A stretch of 64,000 bases of DNA from Paucibacter sediminis (GTDB lineage: Bacteria > Pseudomonadota > Gammaproteobacteria > Burkholderiales > Burkholderiaceae_C). Positions 27,515 to 35,459 of this stretch are shown piece after piece. Each line of letters starts with the position of its first letter. Position 1 is the first letter of the stretch. The notes below the pieces were generated by a model, which did not search any database, was not told the DNA's origin, and saw only the letters and a program-made list of their open reading frames with translations. Both the position numbers and the translations under genes were made by a program. The stretch covers positions 4,939,001 to 5,003,000 of the forward strand of contig NZ_CP116346.1 in the NCBI RefSeq assembly GCF_030254645.1, given 5' to 3'.

Positions 27515-30337
27515 ATGAGCAGCAGCAGCGCCGCCGACCCCGATTTCGCCCAGGTCAAGGCGCTGTTCAACGAGATCTGCGACCTGCCCGACGAGGCCGC
27601 GCAACGCCGGCGTTTGGCCGAGCTGGGCGCCCCGGCGCAGCTCTGTGCGCGCGTGCTGCGCCTGGCCGGCCACGACGCCACCACCCGCTTTGCCAAGCCG
27701 GTGGCGGGCATGCTGGCCAGCGTCGGCGGCGCCGAGCTCAGGCCCGGCGAGCGCCTGGGCGCCTGGACCCTCGTGTCCGAGCTGGGCCATGGCGGCATGG
27801 GCATGGTCTACCTGGCCGAGCGCAGCGACGGCCATTACCAGCAGCGCGCCGCCATCAAGCTGCTGCGCGGCTGGTCGGGCGAGGCGGCGCTGGCCCAGCT
27901 GGCGCGCGAGCGCCAGATCCTCGCCTCGCTGAACCACCCCCATATCGCGCGCCTCATCGATGGCGGCAGCACACCCGGCGGCCAGCCCTATCTGGTGATG
28001 GACTATGTCGAAGGCCAGCGCATCGACGTCTACCAGCACGAGCACGAACTCGGGCTGGAGGCCACGCTGGAGCTGTTCCTGATGGTGTGCGAGGCGGTGG
28101 CCTATGCGCACCGCCAGCTGGTGGTGCATTGCGACATCAAGCCCGGCAATGTGCTGGTGGGCAGCGACGGCCGCGCCATGCTGCTGGACTTCGGCATCGC
28201 CCAGCTGCAGGGCAAGCGCGCTGAGAGTGGCGTGGACGGCAGCGCGCAGGACGGTGAGACGCTGGCGCTGACGCCACGCTATGCCAGCCCCGAGCAGCGC
28301 GCCGGCGCGCCGGCCAGCAGCGCCAGCGACATCTACAGCCTCGGCGCCATGCTGGGCGAGCTGCTGCAGGCGCTGGGCCCGGCGGCGGCGCGGCCCGCGG
28401 AATGGCAGGCGATCGTGCGGCGCGCCACCGCCGCGCAGCCGGAGGCGCGCTACCTCAGCGTGGCGGCGCTGATGTCGGATCTGCGCCGTTATCGCCAGCA
28501 TCTGCCGCTGGCCGCGCTGCCGCGCAGCCCCGGCTACGTGGCGCGCAAATTCCTGCGGCGGCGCTGGCCCTGGGTGCTGGCCGGCAGCGGTGCGCTGCTG
28601 ATGGCGGCCCTGTTCACCCTGCGCGTGGTGCAGGAGCGCGACCGCGCACTGCAGGCCGAGGCGCTGGCGCGTGCCTCGGCCGCGCAGGCGGAGCGTTCGG
28701 CCGCGCAGGCACAGGGCGCCGAACGCCATGCCCTGGCGGAACGCGACCAGGCAGCCCAAGCGCGCGCCCAGGCCCAGCATGAGCGCGACGCGGCCCTGGC
28801 CGCCGAGGCACGTGCCGATGCCGAGCGGCGGCGCGCCGAGGCGGCCCGCCGGCTGGCCCAGCAGGAGGCCGAGACCACGCGCCAGGTGAGCGACTTCATG
28901 GTGGCGCTGTTCGAGGGCGCCGACCCGCGCGTCTCGGGCCGGCCCGACCTGAGCGCCGCAACCCTGGTGGACAAGGGCCGCGAGCGCATGGACCGCGACC
29001 TGCAGGGCCAGCCGGCGCTGCAGGCCTCGATGAAGGGCGTGCTCGGCAAGGTCTACGAGAACATCGGCAAGCCGCGCGCCGCGGTCGAGCTGTACGAACA
29101 GGCCATCGCCCTGGAGCGCGCCAAGCCACAGCGCCAGCCGCTGCGCGAGGCGGCGCTGCTGAGCCGCCTGGCCGTGACGCTGTCCAACGATGGCCAGGAG
29201 GCCAAGGCGGTGGCGCCGGCGCGCCGCTCGCTGGCGCTGCGCCAGCCCCTGGTGGCGGCCGATGCCCTGGAGCTGGCCGACGCCTACAACACCCTGGGCC
29301 TGGTGCTGACGCGCGTCGACGCCCTCGACGAGGCGCGCCGCTGCCTGGACAAGGCGCTGGCGATACGCCTCGCCAGGCAGGGTGCCGAGCACCTGGACGT
29401 GGCGATCGCGATCCAGAACCTCGGCTCGCTGGCGCTGCGGGCCGGCCAGTTGCGCGAGGCCGAGGCGCAGTTCCGCCGCGCCCTCGAACTCAAGCGCCGC
29501 CTGCTCGGCGAGCAGAATCCTTCGGTGCTCACCAGCATGCAGTCGCTGGCCGTGGTGCTGGCCGCCCAGCACCGCGTCGACGAGGCCGAGGCCCTGCTGC
29601 GCGAGCTGGTGGCGCAGCGCCGCGCCGTGCACGGGCCGCAGAGCGCCACCGTGGCGAGCGCGCTCAACGAACTGGCCAGCGTGCTGCAGGACGGCGGCCG
29701 CAGCGCCGAGGCGATCGCCGCCTACCGCGAGGCGCTGGCCCTGCACGAGCAGTTGCAGGGGCGCGGCTCGGTGAGCGTGGCGGTCAATATCAACAACCTC
29801 GCCACCGCGCTGGAGGATCTGGGCGACCCGGCCGCCGAAAGCCTGTACCGCGAATCGCTGGCGATCCGGCAGGCCGCCCTCAAGCCGGACGACCTGAGCT
29901 TGGCCCGCGCGCGCCACAACCTGGGCCGCTGGCTGCTGCGCGCCGGCCGCCTCGCCGAAGCCCAGCCGCTGCTCGAAGAGGCGGCCGTGCAGCGTCGCAA
30001 GCGCCTGCCGGCGGTCCACAACGACCGCATCGACTCCGAGCTGACCCTGGCCGAAGCCGCCCTGCTGCAGGGCGACAGCAGCACGGCCGCGGCCGGTGTC
30101 GCACTGGTGCAGGCACAGGAGGCGGCGCTGCGGCCGCTGCGCCGCGTGGCCTTGCTGCGCCTGCAAGGCCTGCTGGCCAGCCATCTGCAGCAGGCACAAC
30201 AGGCCTTGGAGCATCACCAGGCTGCACTGCAACTGGCCCTGGCCACGGTAGCGCCCGAACACCCCAGCCTGCGGCGTCTGCGTCTCGATGTGGCCGAGGC
30301 GGCCGCCGCCCTGGCTCGGACTCTGGACAAACCCTAG
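27515..30337 (+). CDS. Transmembrane serine/threonine kinase with TPR ectodomain
   Basis: The 940-residue protein has an N-terminal helical segment (about 1-75), a kinase domain (about 82-335) with glycine loop ELGHGGMGMVYLAER near residue 89, ATP-binding Lys in AAIKLL, catalytic loop HCDIKPGNVL (Asp near 206), LDFGIAQL and TPRYASPEQR, then one membrane helix (WVLAGSGALLMAALFTLRVV, about 351-372). After it comes an Ala/Glu/Arg/Gln-rich coiled coil (about 375-450) and TPR repeats to near the C-terminus. The repeats should face the periplasm as a sensor. It follows the ECF sigma gene by 8 bp and precedes the PEP-CTERM gene by 72 bp on the same strand. Confidence 0.93.
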   Translation: MSSSSAADPDFAQVKALFNEICDLPDEAAQRRRLAELGAPAQLCARVLRLAGHDATTRFAKPVAGMLASVGGAELRPGERLGAWTLVSELGHGGMGMVYLAERSDGHYQQRAAIKLLRGWSGEAALAQLARERQILASLNHPHIARLIDGGSTPGGQPYLVMDYVEGQRIDVYQHEHELGLEATLELFLMVCEAVAYAHRQLVVHCDIKPGNVLVGSDGRAMLLDFGIAQLQGKRAESGVDGSAQDGETLALTPRYASPEQRAGAPASSASDIYSLGAMLGELLQALGPAAARPAEWQAIVRRATAAQPEARYLSVAALMSDLRRYRQHLPLAALPRSPGYVARKFLRRRWPWVLAGSGALLMAALFTLRVVQERDRALQAEALARASAAQAERSAAQAQGAERHALAERDQAAQARAQAQHERDAALAAEARADAERRRAEAARRLAQQEAETTRQVSDFMVALFEGADPRVSGRPDLSAATLVDKGRERMDRDLQGQPALQASMKGVLGKVYENIGKPRAAVELYEQAIALERAKPQRQPLREAALLSRLAVTLSNDGQEAKAVAPARRSLALRQPLVAADALELADAYNTLGLVLTRVDALDEARRCLDKALAIRLARQGAEHLDVAIAIQNLGSLALRAGQLREAEAQFRRALELKRRLLGEQNPSVLTSMQSLAVVLAAQHRVDEAEALLRELVAQRRAVHGPQSATVASALNELASVLQDGGRSAEAIAAYREALALHEQLQGRGSVSVAVNINNLATALEDLGDPAAESLYRESLAIRQAALKPDDLSLARARHNLGRWLLRAGRLAEAQPLLEEAAVQRRKRLPAVHNDRIDSELTLAEAALLQGDSSTAAAGVALVQAQEAALRPLRRVALLRLQGLLASHLQQAQQALEHHQAALQLALATVAPEHPSLRRLRLDVAEAAAALARTLDKP

Positions 30338-30409
30338 GCCCTGATAGGCCGGCCGGCGCCACCGCCCTTATCCCCATAGAGCAGCAAAGCGCTGCAACAG
30401 GGGATCAAG

Positions 30410-31060
30410 ATGAAAGCAACCATCTGGGCCGCAATGGCCCTGGCGAGCCTCGGACTGGGTATCGCGCAAGGCCCGGCCCAGGCCGCCACACAGTCCTTCC
30501 AGGGCGATTTCAGCCTGGACGACGAGCTCTTCAGCACCAGCGTCTGGCTCAGCCAGGACGACCAGCTGAGCGTGCAGAGCTTTTCGTTTGCGGGCGGGCA
30601 GAACGCGCTGGGCCAGCAGATCGCCGCCGGCGGCTTCGCGCCGGTGCTGGCCCTGTTCAGCGCGGGCGGCGAACTGCTGCAGCTGGCGCGCGGCAGCGCC
30701 GGCGCCTGCGGCGACCCGAGCAGCCCGGACCCGGCCAGCGGCTTTTGCTGGGATGCGCACTTCAGCATGGCCCTGCCGGCCGGCCACTACACCCTGGTGC
30801 TCTCGCAGGATGGCAACGAGCCGCTCGGCAGCCTGCTCAGCGACGGCTACAGCCAGACGGGCATCCCCGACTACACCGGCCTCGCCTACCTGGGCCAGCC
30901 CGGCCAGCATTTTGTGCAGGTTGATGCCAGCCAGCGCAGCGGCCACTGGGCCTTCGACATGCAGGCCGCCAGCGTGCCCGAGCCCGCCAGCGCGCTGCTG
31001 ATGCTGCTGGGTAGCGCCGCACTGATCGCGCGGCGGCGTCGTCACCTGGAACAGGCCTGA
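30410..31060 (+). CDS. PEP-CTERM sorted exported protein
   Basis: The 216-residue protein has a signal peptide (ending near GPAQAA), a beta-rich body with [27 protein letters not shown], and a C-terminal PEP-CTERM tail: [23 protein letters not shown]. That tail is cut by an exosortase in species making exopolysaccharide, so the mature protein should go to the envelope or matrix. The body resembles the DVUA0089-type PEP-CTERM proteins; its function is unknown. AGGGGA lies upstream of ATG 30410. It is followed 17 bp later by the first collagen-like gene. No exosortase is in the window. Confidence 0.88.
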   Translation: MKATIWAAMALASLGLGIAQGPAQAATQSFQGDFSLDDELFSTSVWLSQDDQLSVQSFSFAGGQNALGQQIAAGGFAPVLALFSAGGELLQLARGSAGACGDPSSPDPASGFCWDAHFSMALPAGHYTLVLSQDGNEPLGSLLSDGYSQTGIPDYTGLAYLGQPGQHFVQVDASQRSGHWAFDMQAASVPEPASALLMLLGSAALIARRRRHLEQA

Positions 31061-31077
31061 GGCCAAGGGGAATGACC

Positions 31078-32127
31078 ATGAAGCACTTCCGCATCGCCAG
31101 CGCACTGGCCCTGCTCGCATGCACCGGCGGTGCGCGCGCACTCGATGTGCCGCTGCAGGCCGACGCGCAGATCAGCAACCTCACGCCCAGCATCAATTTT
31201 GGCAGCCTGCCACAACTGGGTGTGGGCGGCGGCGCCAGCGTGCTGCTGCGCTTTGACCTGGCCGGCGTGCTGCCCGCCGGACTCAGCGCTGCCAAGCTGC
31301 AGAAGGCCAATTTGAAGCTGTTCGTCAACCGCGTCGGCGTGCCCGGCGCCATCGAGGTGCTGAGCGTCAACGGCGGCTGGGGCGAAAGCAGCGTCAGCGC
31401 CGCCGCCGCGCCCCCCAACAGCGGCGCGGGCAGCGGCCCGGTAGCGACGGTGAGCCAGGCCAACCAATACATCAGCATCGACATAACGAGTCAGGTCAAG
31501 GGGTGGATCAACAACCCCGCCAGCAATCTGGGCCTGCTGCTGCAACCCGCCTTGAGTGCGCCGGCTACACAGCTGTTCCTGGACAGCAAGGAAAACGCCG
31601 CCACCGGTCACGGCCCCAGCCTGGACATCAGCCTGATGGACCAGGGGCCGGTGGGCCCGCAAGGGCCCCAGGGCCTGCCAGGCCCGACCGGCCCGGTCGG
31701 GCCCAAGGGCGACACCGGCGCCACCGGCCCGGCCGGAGCCACGGGAGCAACCGGCGCAACGGGCACCCAGGGTCCGAGAGGCCTGACCGGTGCCACCGGC
31801 GCAACAGGCGCAGCGGGCCCGCAAGGGCCGCAGGGGCCGGCGGGGCCGGTCAACCTCACCTACGGCCGCTCCGACTTCAGCCTGCCAGCCAACAACCATG
31901 CCTCTCTCAACCTCTACTGCCCCAGCAATATGTTTGTGGTGGGTGGTGGTTGCGGTCACCGCGACTACAACAGCGCGCAGACCGACATCACGGTCAACTA
32001 CGCCGGCCCCAACCCCGACAACCAGCGCGGCGGCTATGCCTGCCGCATCAACAACAACTCGAGCAGCAGCCGGGCGGTGCGCGCCTACGTCATGTGCATC
32101 AGCGCCAGCAATGTCACCGGCCCCTGA
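31078..32127 (+). CDS. Secreted collagen-like protein with N-terminal DNRLRE-like domain, copy 1
   Basis: The 349-residue protein has a signal peptide ([21 protein letters not shown]), a beta-sandwich of about 175 residues resembling DNRLRE/CBM96 domains, about 22 consecutive Gly-X-Y triplets (from [10 protein letters not shown] to QGPAGP), and a C-terminal globular domain of about 85 residues with GGGCGHRD and VMCISAS. Gly-X-Y stretches form collagen triple helices, so a trimeric fibre with adhesive ends is plausible. ATG 31078 has AAGGGG at a 7-nt spacing; the overlapping ATG 31072 is too close to it. It is the most divergent of three tandem paralogues. Confidence 0.85.
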   Translation: MKHFRIASALALLACTGGARALDVPLQADAQISNLTPSINFGSLPQLGVGGGASVLLRFDLAGVLPAGLSAAKLQKANLKLFVNRVGVPGAIEVLSVNGGWGESSVSAAAAPPNSGAGSGPVATVSQANQYISIDITSQVKGWINNPASNLGLLLQPALSAPATQLFLDSKENAATGHGPSLDISLMDQGPVGPQGPQGLPGPTGPVGPKGDTGATGPAGATGATGATGTQGPRGLTGATGATGAAGPQGPQGPAGPVNLTYGRSDFSLPANNHASLNLYCPSNMFVVGGGCGHRDYNSAQTDITVNYAGPNPDNQRGGYACRINNNSSSSRAVRAYVMCISASNVTGP

Positions 32128-32168
32128 ACCCGCCATCAGCCCATTGGCCCATTGATCAAGGAGTGAGC

Positions 32169-33152
32169 ATGTTGTCCCATCGATTCATCCGCGCCAGCGC
32201 GAGCTTGGTCCTGCTTGCCTGCGCCCTGCCGGCGCAGGCCCTCGACGCCCCGCTGGCCGCCGATAGCCATGTCAACAGCCTGCTGCCCGGCAACAACTTC
32301 GGCAGCCTGCCGACGCTGAACGTGGGCGGTGGCGCCAGCGCCCTGCTGCGTTTTGACCTGGCCACCCTGCCCGCCGGCGCCACGGCCGCCAAGCTGGTGA
32401 AGGCCAATCTGATCCTCTACGTGAACCGCGTCGGCGCCCCCGGCGCGATCGAGGTGCTGGGGCTCAACGGCGCCTGGGCCGAGGGCAGCGTCACGGCTGC
32501 GAACCAGCCGCCCAACGCTGGCGCCGGCAGCGGCATCAGCGTGCCAGTGGGCGCCGCCAACCAGTTCCTCAGCGTGGACCTGACCGGGCTGGTGAAGCAA
32601 TGGATCAGCAACCCGGGCAGCAATTTCGGCGTGGCCCTGCAGGCGGCGCTAAGCGCACCGGCCACCGTGGTCTTCTTCGACAGCAAGGAGAACACCGCCA
32701 GCGCCCATGTGGCGCGCCTGGACCTGACGATGGCGGACCAGGGGCCGAAAGGTGACGCCGGGGCGCCTGGCGCAACCGGTGCAACCGGTGCCACCGGGCC
32801 GCGGGGTCTGACCGGCAGCACCGGTGCTACCGGCCCACAAGGCGCCCAGGGTGTGCAAGGCCAGCCCGGCCCGGTGAACCTGACCTATGTATCGGTGACC
32901 GAAACCCTGGGCGGCAACTACTGGGCCGGCTATACCGCGTCCTGCCCGGCCAACACCTACCTGACGGGGGGAGGTTGCGGCCACCGCGACAACAACAGCG
33001 CCCAGGACGACGTCAAGGTGAACTACGCCGGCCCGCGGCCGGACTCGCCCACGCGCAACTACCAATGCAATCTGCGCAACACCTCGGGCGACGGCCGTGC
33101 CATCCGCGTCTGGGCCATCTGCGCCTCGGCCAGCAGCGTCACCTTGCGCTGA
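32169..33152 (+). CDS. Secreted collagen-like protein with DNRLRE-like domain, copy 2
   Basis: The 327-residue product has the same architecture as its neighbours: signal peptide (ending ALPAQA), DNRLRE-like sandwich, about 15 Gly-X-Y triplets (GPKGDAGAP to GQPGPV) and a Cys-containing C-terminal domain with [16 protein letters not shown] and AICASAS. Its C-terminal domain matches copy 1, whereas its N-terminal domain is nearly identical to copy 3 over 224 nt. ATG 32169 has AAGGAG 5 nt upstream. It lies 41 bp after copy 1 and 29 bp before copy 3, so all three are probably cotranscribed. Confidence 0.85.
   Translation: MLSHRFIRASASLVLLACALPAQALDAPLAADSHVNSLLPGNNFGSLPTLNVGGGASALLRFDLATLPAGATAAKLVKANLILYVNRVGAPGAIEVLGLNGAWAEGSVTAANQPPNAGAGSGISVPVGAANQFLSVDLTGLVKQWISNPGSNFGVALQAALSAPATVVFFDSKENTASAHVARLDLTMADQGPKGDAGAPGATGATGATGPRGLTGSTGATGPQGAQGVQGQPGPVNLTYVSVTETLGGNYWAGYTASCPANTYLTGGGCGHRDNNSAQDDVKVNYAGPRPDSPTRNYQCNLRNTSGDGRAIRVWAICASASSVTLR
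32341..32564 (+). repeat. Duplicated segment shared with 33348-33571 (copy A)
   Basis: 224 nt that differ from the segment at 33348-33571 at only 7 positions, six of them synonymous. The similarity falls off sharply on both sides and is much lower in copy 1 of the gene family, indicating recent duplication or gene conversion. Confidence 0.9.
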
Positions 33153-33181
33153 AACGTCGCAGCCAATACCAGGAGCCATCC

Positions 33182-34141
33182 ATGATCCGCAGCCGCCGTG
33201 ACCTCACCGCCTTGCTGGGCCTGCTTGCCGCCGGCAGCGCCATGGCACTTGACCTGCCCTTGCAGGCCGACGCCCATATCAATGCCAGCATGCCAAGCGC
33301 CAACTTCGGCGCCCTCGGTACGCTCAATGTCGGCAACGGCGCCAATGCCCTGCTGCGTTTTGACCTGGCCACCCTGCCCGCCGGCACCACGGCGGCCAAG
33401 CTGGTGAAGGCCAATCTGATCCTCTACGTGAACCGCGTCGGTGCCCCCGGCGCGATCGAGGTGCTGGGGCTCAACGGCGCCTGGGCCGAGGGCAGCGTCA
33501 CGGCTGCGAACCAGCCGCCCAACGCCGGCGCCGGCAGTGGCATCAGCGTGCCGGTGGGCGCGGCCAACCAGTACATCAGCGTGGACCTGACCGGCCTGGT
33601 CAAACAGTGGATCAGCAACCCCGGCAGCAACTTCGGTCTGGCGCTAACGACGGCCCTGAGCGCCCCGGGCACGGTGGCATTCTTCGACAGCAAGGAAAAC
33701 ACCGCCACCGCCCATGTGGCCAGGCTGGACCTGACCCTGGCCGACCAAGGGCCCAAGGGCGACACCGGCGCCACCGGGCTGACCGGGGCGACGGGCGCCA
33801 AGGGTGCCACCGGCGCGACCGGCGCGATCGGTGCGACGGGTCCGGCAGGGATCCAGGGGCCGCAGGGCCAGGCCGGCGTATCCGGGCACCAACGCGTCAG
33901 CGCCACTACCAGCATACCGGCCAGCTTCCTGGCCACCCTGGTGGCCAGTTGCCCGAGCGGCAAGAAGGTGCTGGGCGGTGGCGTGCAATTCCCCAGCCTG
34001 GGCAGCCAGCTGGATCAGCTCAAGCTGGTGATGCACCAAAGCTATCCGTCCAGCGACAGCAGCTGGCAGGTCTACTTCTCCAACACCAACGCCTTCGCGG
34101 TCCAGGCCACCGTGTGGGCCATCTGCGCCAGCGCGCTGTAG
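33182..34141 (+). CDS. Secreted collagen-like protein with DNRLRE-like domain, copy 3
   Basis: The 319-residue product has a signal peptide ([22 protein letters not shown]), the DNRLRE-like sandwich, about 15 Gly-X-Y triplets (GPKGDTGAT to GQAGVS) and a diverged C-terminal domain. The tail keeps the scaffold of copies 1 and 2 ([13 protein letters not shown] to VWAICASAL) but has lost the GCGHRD motif and several Asn/Asp positions, so its binding face probably differs. AGGAG lies 6 nt upstream of ATG 33182. It is the last gene of the plus-strand run that starts with the ECF sigma factor, and it converges with the ABC transporter genes. Confidence 0.85.
   Translation: MIRSRRDLTALLGLLAAGSAMALDLPLQADAHINASMPSANFGALGTLNVGNGANALLRFDLATLPAGTTAAKLVKANLILYVNRVGAPGAIEVLGLNGAWAEGSVTAANQPPNAGAGSGISVPVGAANQYISVDLTGLVKQWISNPGSNFGLALTTALSAPGTVAFFDSKENTATAHVARLDLTLADQGPKGDTGATGLTGATGAKGATGATGAIGATGPAGIQGPQGQAGVSGHQRVSATTSIPASFLATLVASCPSGKKVLGGGVQFPSLGSQLDQLKLVMHQSYPSSDSSWQVYFSNTNAFAVQATVWAICASAL
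33348..33571 (+). repeat. Duplicated segment shared with 32341-32564 (copy B)
   Basis: Second copy of the 224-nt near-identical segment (7 differences), covering the middle of the DNRLRE-like domain of the third collagen-like gene. Confidence 0.9.
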
Positions 34142-34158
34142 CAGCACGGCGAGGGCGC

Positions 34159-35451
34159 TCAGCCCTCCCCCGACTCCGGTAGGTGGATCATGCCGGTGTG
34201 GTAGTTGTACTCGAACACCTCGCCATAACGCGCCCATTCGATGGCCACCTGGAGCACGCGCTCGGCCTCGTGGGCGTCCATGCTCTCCTGCAGCAGCTTG
34301 AGGAAGGGCTCCTCGCGCAGCTCACCATGCGCCTCCTGCTCCAGGCTGTGGCGGATGAAGGCGGCGATCGGCACATGGGCGAGCAGCTGCTGGCCGAAGA
34401 TCTCGCGGCGGAACTCGTGCTCGCCCTCCACATACTTCTGGCCCAGCGGCGTGATGAGGATGTCGCCATGCTCGAGCTGGGCCAGGCCCAGGCGCTGCAG
34501 CGCATCGGCCAGCGGCAGCAGGTCCTCGTCGGTGAGCTCGCTTTCCTCGGCCAGCTGGGGCAGGTCGGCGCGGCCCTTGAAGCGCTCGTCCACCAGCAGC
34601 TCCAGCAGGCTTTCCATGCGGCCCACGTCGGCCTCGGGCAGGCGGTCGGACAGATGCGGCTTGGGCGCCTCGGCCTGGCCGGCAGGCACGGCGCCCACCG
34701 TCATCAGGCTGTAGACCTCGTCGATCAAGAGGCGCACCTCGGGGCTGTCGGGGTGGCGCGGCCGCGGCAGGCTGATCGGCAGCTCGGCGCGCACCCGGCC
34801 GGGGTTGCTGGAGAAGATCAGCACCCGGTCGGCCATCAACACCGCTTCCTCGATATTGTGCGAAACCACCAGCATGGCTTGCGTCGGCATGCTGCCGCCG
34901 TCCCAGAGTTCCAGGATCTCGTTGCGCAGGCGTTCGCCGGTGAGCACGTCCAGCGCCGAGAAGGCCTCGTCCATCAAAAGCACCGCCGGCTCGGTGACGA
35001 GGGCGCGTGCCAGGCCCACGCGCTGGCGCATGCCGCCGGAGAGTTCACGCGGCAGCGCGCCTTCGAAACCGGCCAGGCCGATCAGCTCGATCGCCGCCTC
35101 GGCACGCTTGGCGCGCTCGTCCGGCGCCACGCCGCGCGCCTCCAGGCCCAGCTCAACGTTCTGCTGCACCGTCAGCCAGGGGAACAGCGCAAAGGACTGG
35201 AACACCATGGCAATGCCCTCGGCCGGGCCGAACAGCGGCTGGCCGCGGTAGCTGACCGTGCCACCATCCACCGGAATCAGCCCCGCCATGATGCGCAGCA
35301 AGGTGGACTTGCCCGATCCCGACTGGCCCAGCAGGGCCACGATCTCGCCCTTGGCGAGCTCGAAGTCCACCCGTTCCAGCACCGAGCGCGAGCTGCCGTC
35401 CGAGGACTTGAAGCTCTTGGCCACGTTTTTCAGTTCGATCAGATTCGTCAT
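34159..35451 (-). CDS. ABC transporter ATPase (NitT/TauT type) with AAA-associated C-terminal domain
   Basis: The 430-residue protein has a full ABC ATPase domain (1-250): Walker A GQSGSGKST, Q-loop VFQSFALFPWLT, signature LSGGMRQRVGLARAL, Walker B VLLMDEAFSALD and switch His in VVSHNIEEAV. The FALFPWLTV and SALDVLTGERLR stretches are typical of the nitrate/sulfonate/taurine importer class. The C-terminal part (about 290-430) is an AAA-associated domain found on this subclass in place of a substrate-binding lobe; its role is unknown. ATG 35451 begins MTNLIELKNV. It follows the permease gene by 8 bp. The transported compound cannot be inferred. Confidence 0.9.
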   Translation of the reverse strand: MTNLIELKNVAKSFKSSDGSSRSVLERVDFELAKGEIVALLGQSGSGKSTLLRIMAGLIPVDGGTVSYRGQPLFGPAEGIAMVFQSFALFPWLTVQQNVELGLEARGVAPDERAKRAEAAIELIGLAGFEGALPRELSGGMRQRVGLARALVTEPAVLLMDEAFSALDVLTGERLRNEILELWDGGSMPTQAMLVVSHNIEEAVLMADRVLIFSSNPGRVRAELPISLPRPRHPDSPEVRLLIDEVYSLMTVGAVPAGQAEAPKPHLSDRLPEADVGRMESLLELLVDERFKGRADLPQLAEESELTDEDLLPLADALQRLGLAQLEHGDILITPLGQKYVEGEHEFRREIFGQQLLAHVPIAAFIRHSLEQEAHGELREEPFLKLLQESMDAHEAERVLQVAIEWARYGEVFEYNYHTGMIHLPESGEG

Positions 35452-35459
35452 GGCTGGGT

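Noticed and set aside
27377-30262. A minus-strand open frame of about 960 codons antisense to the TPR kinase gene
   Set aside because: Mirror of an obvious kinase with intact motifs; composition is that of a frame shadow.
31650-31860. Short tandem repeats that could suggest a CRISPR or minisatellite
   Set aside because: The repeats are 9-nt-phase Gly-X-Y codons inside a signal-peptide protein; there are no spacers and no cas genes.
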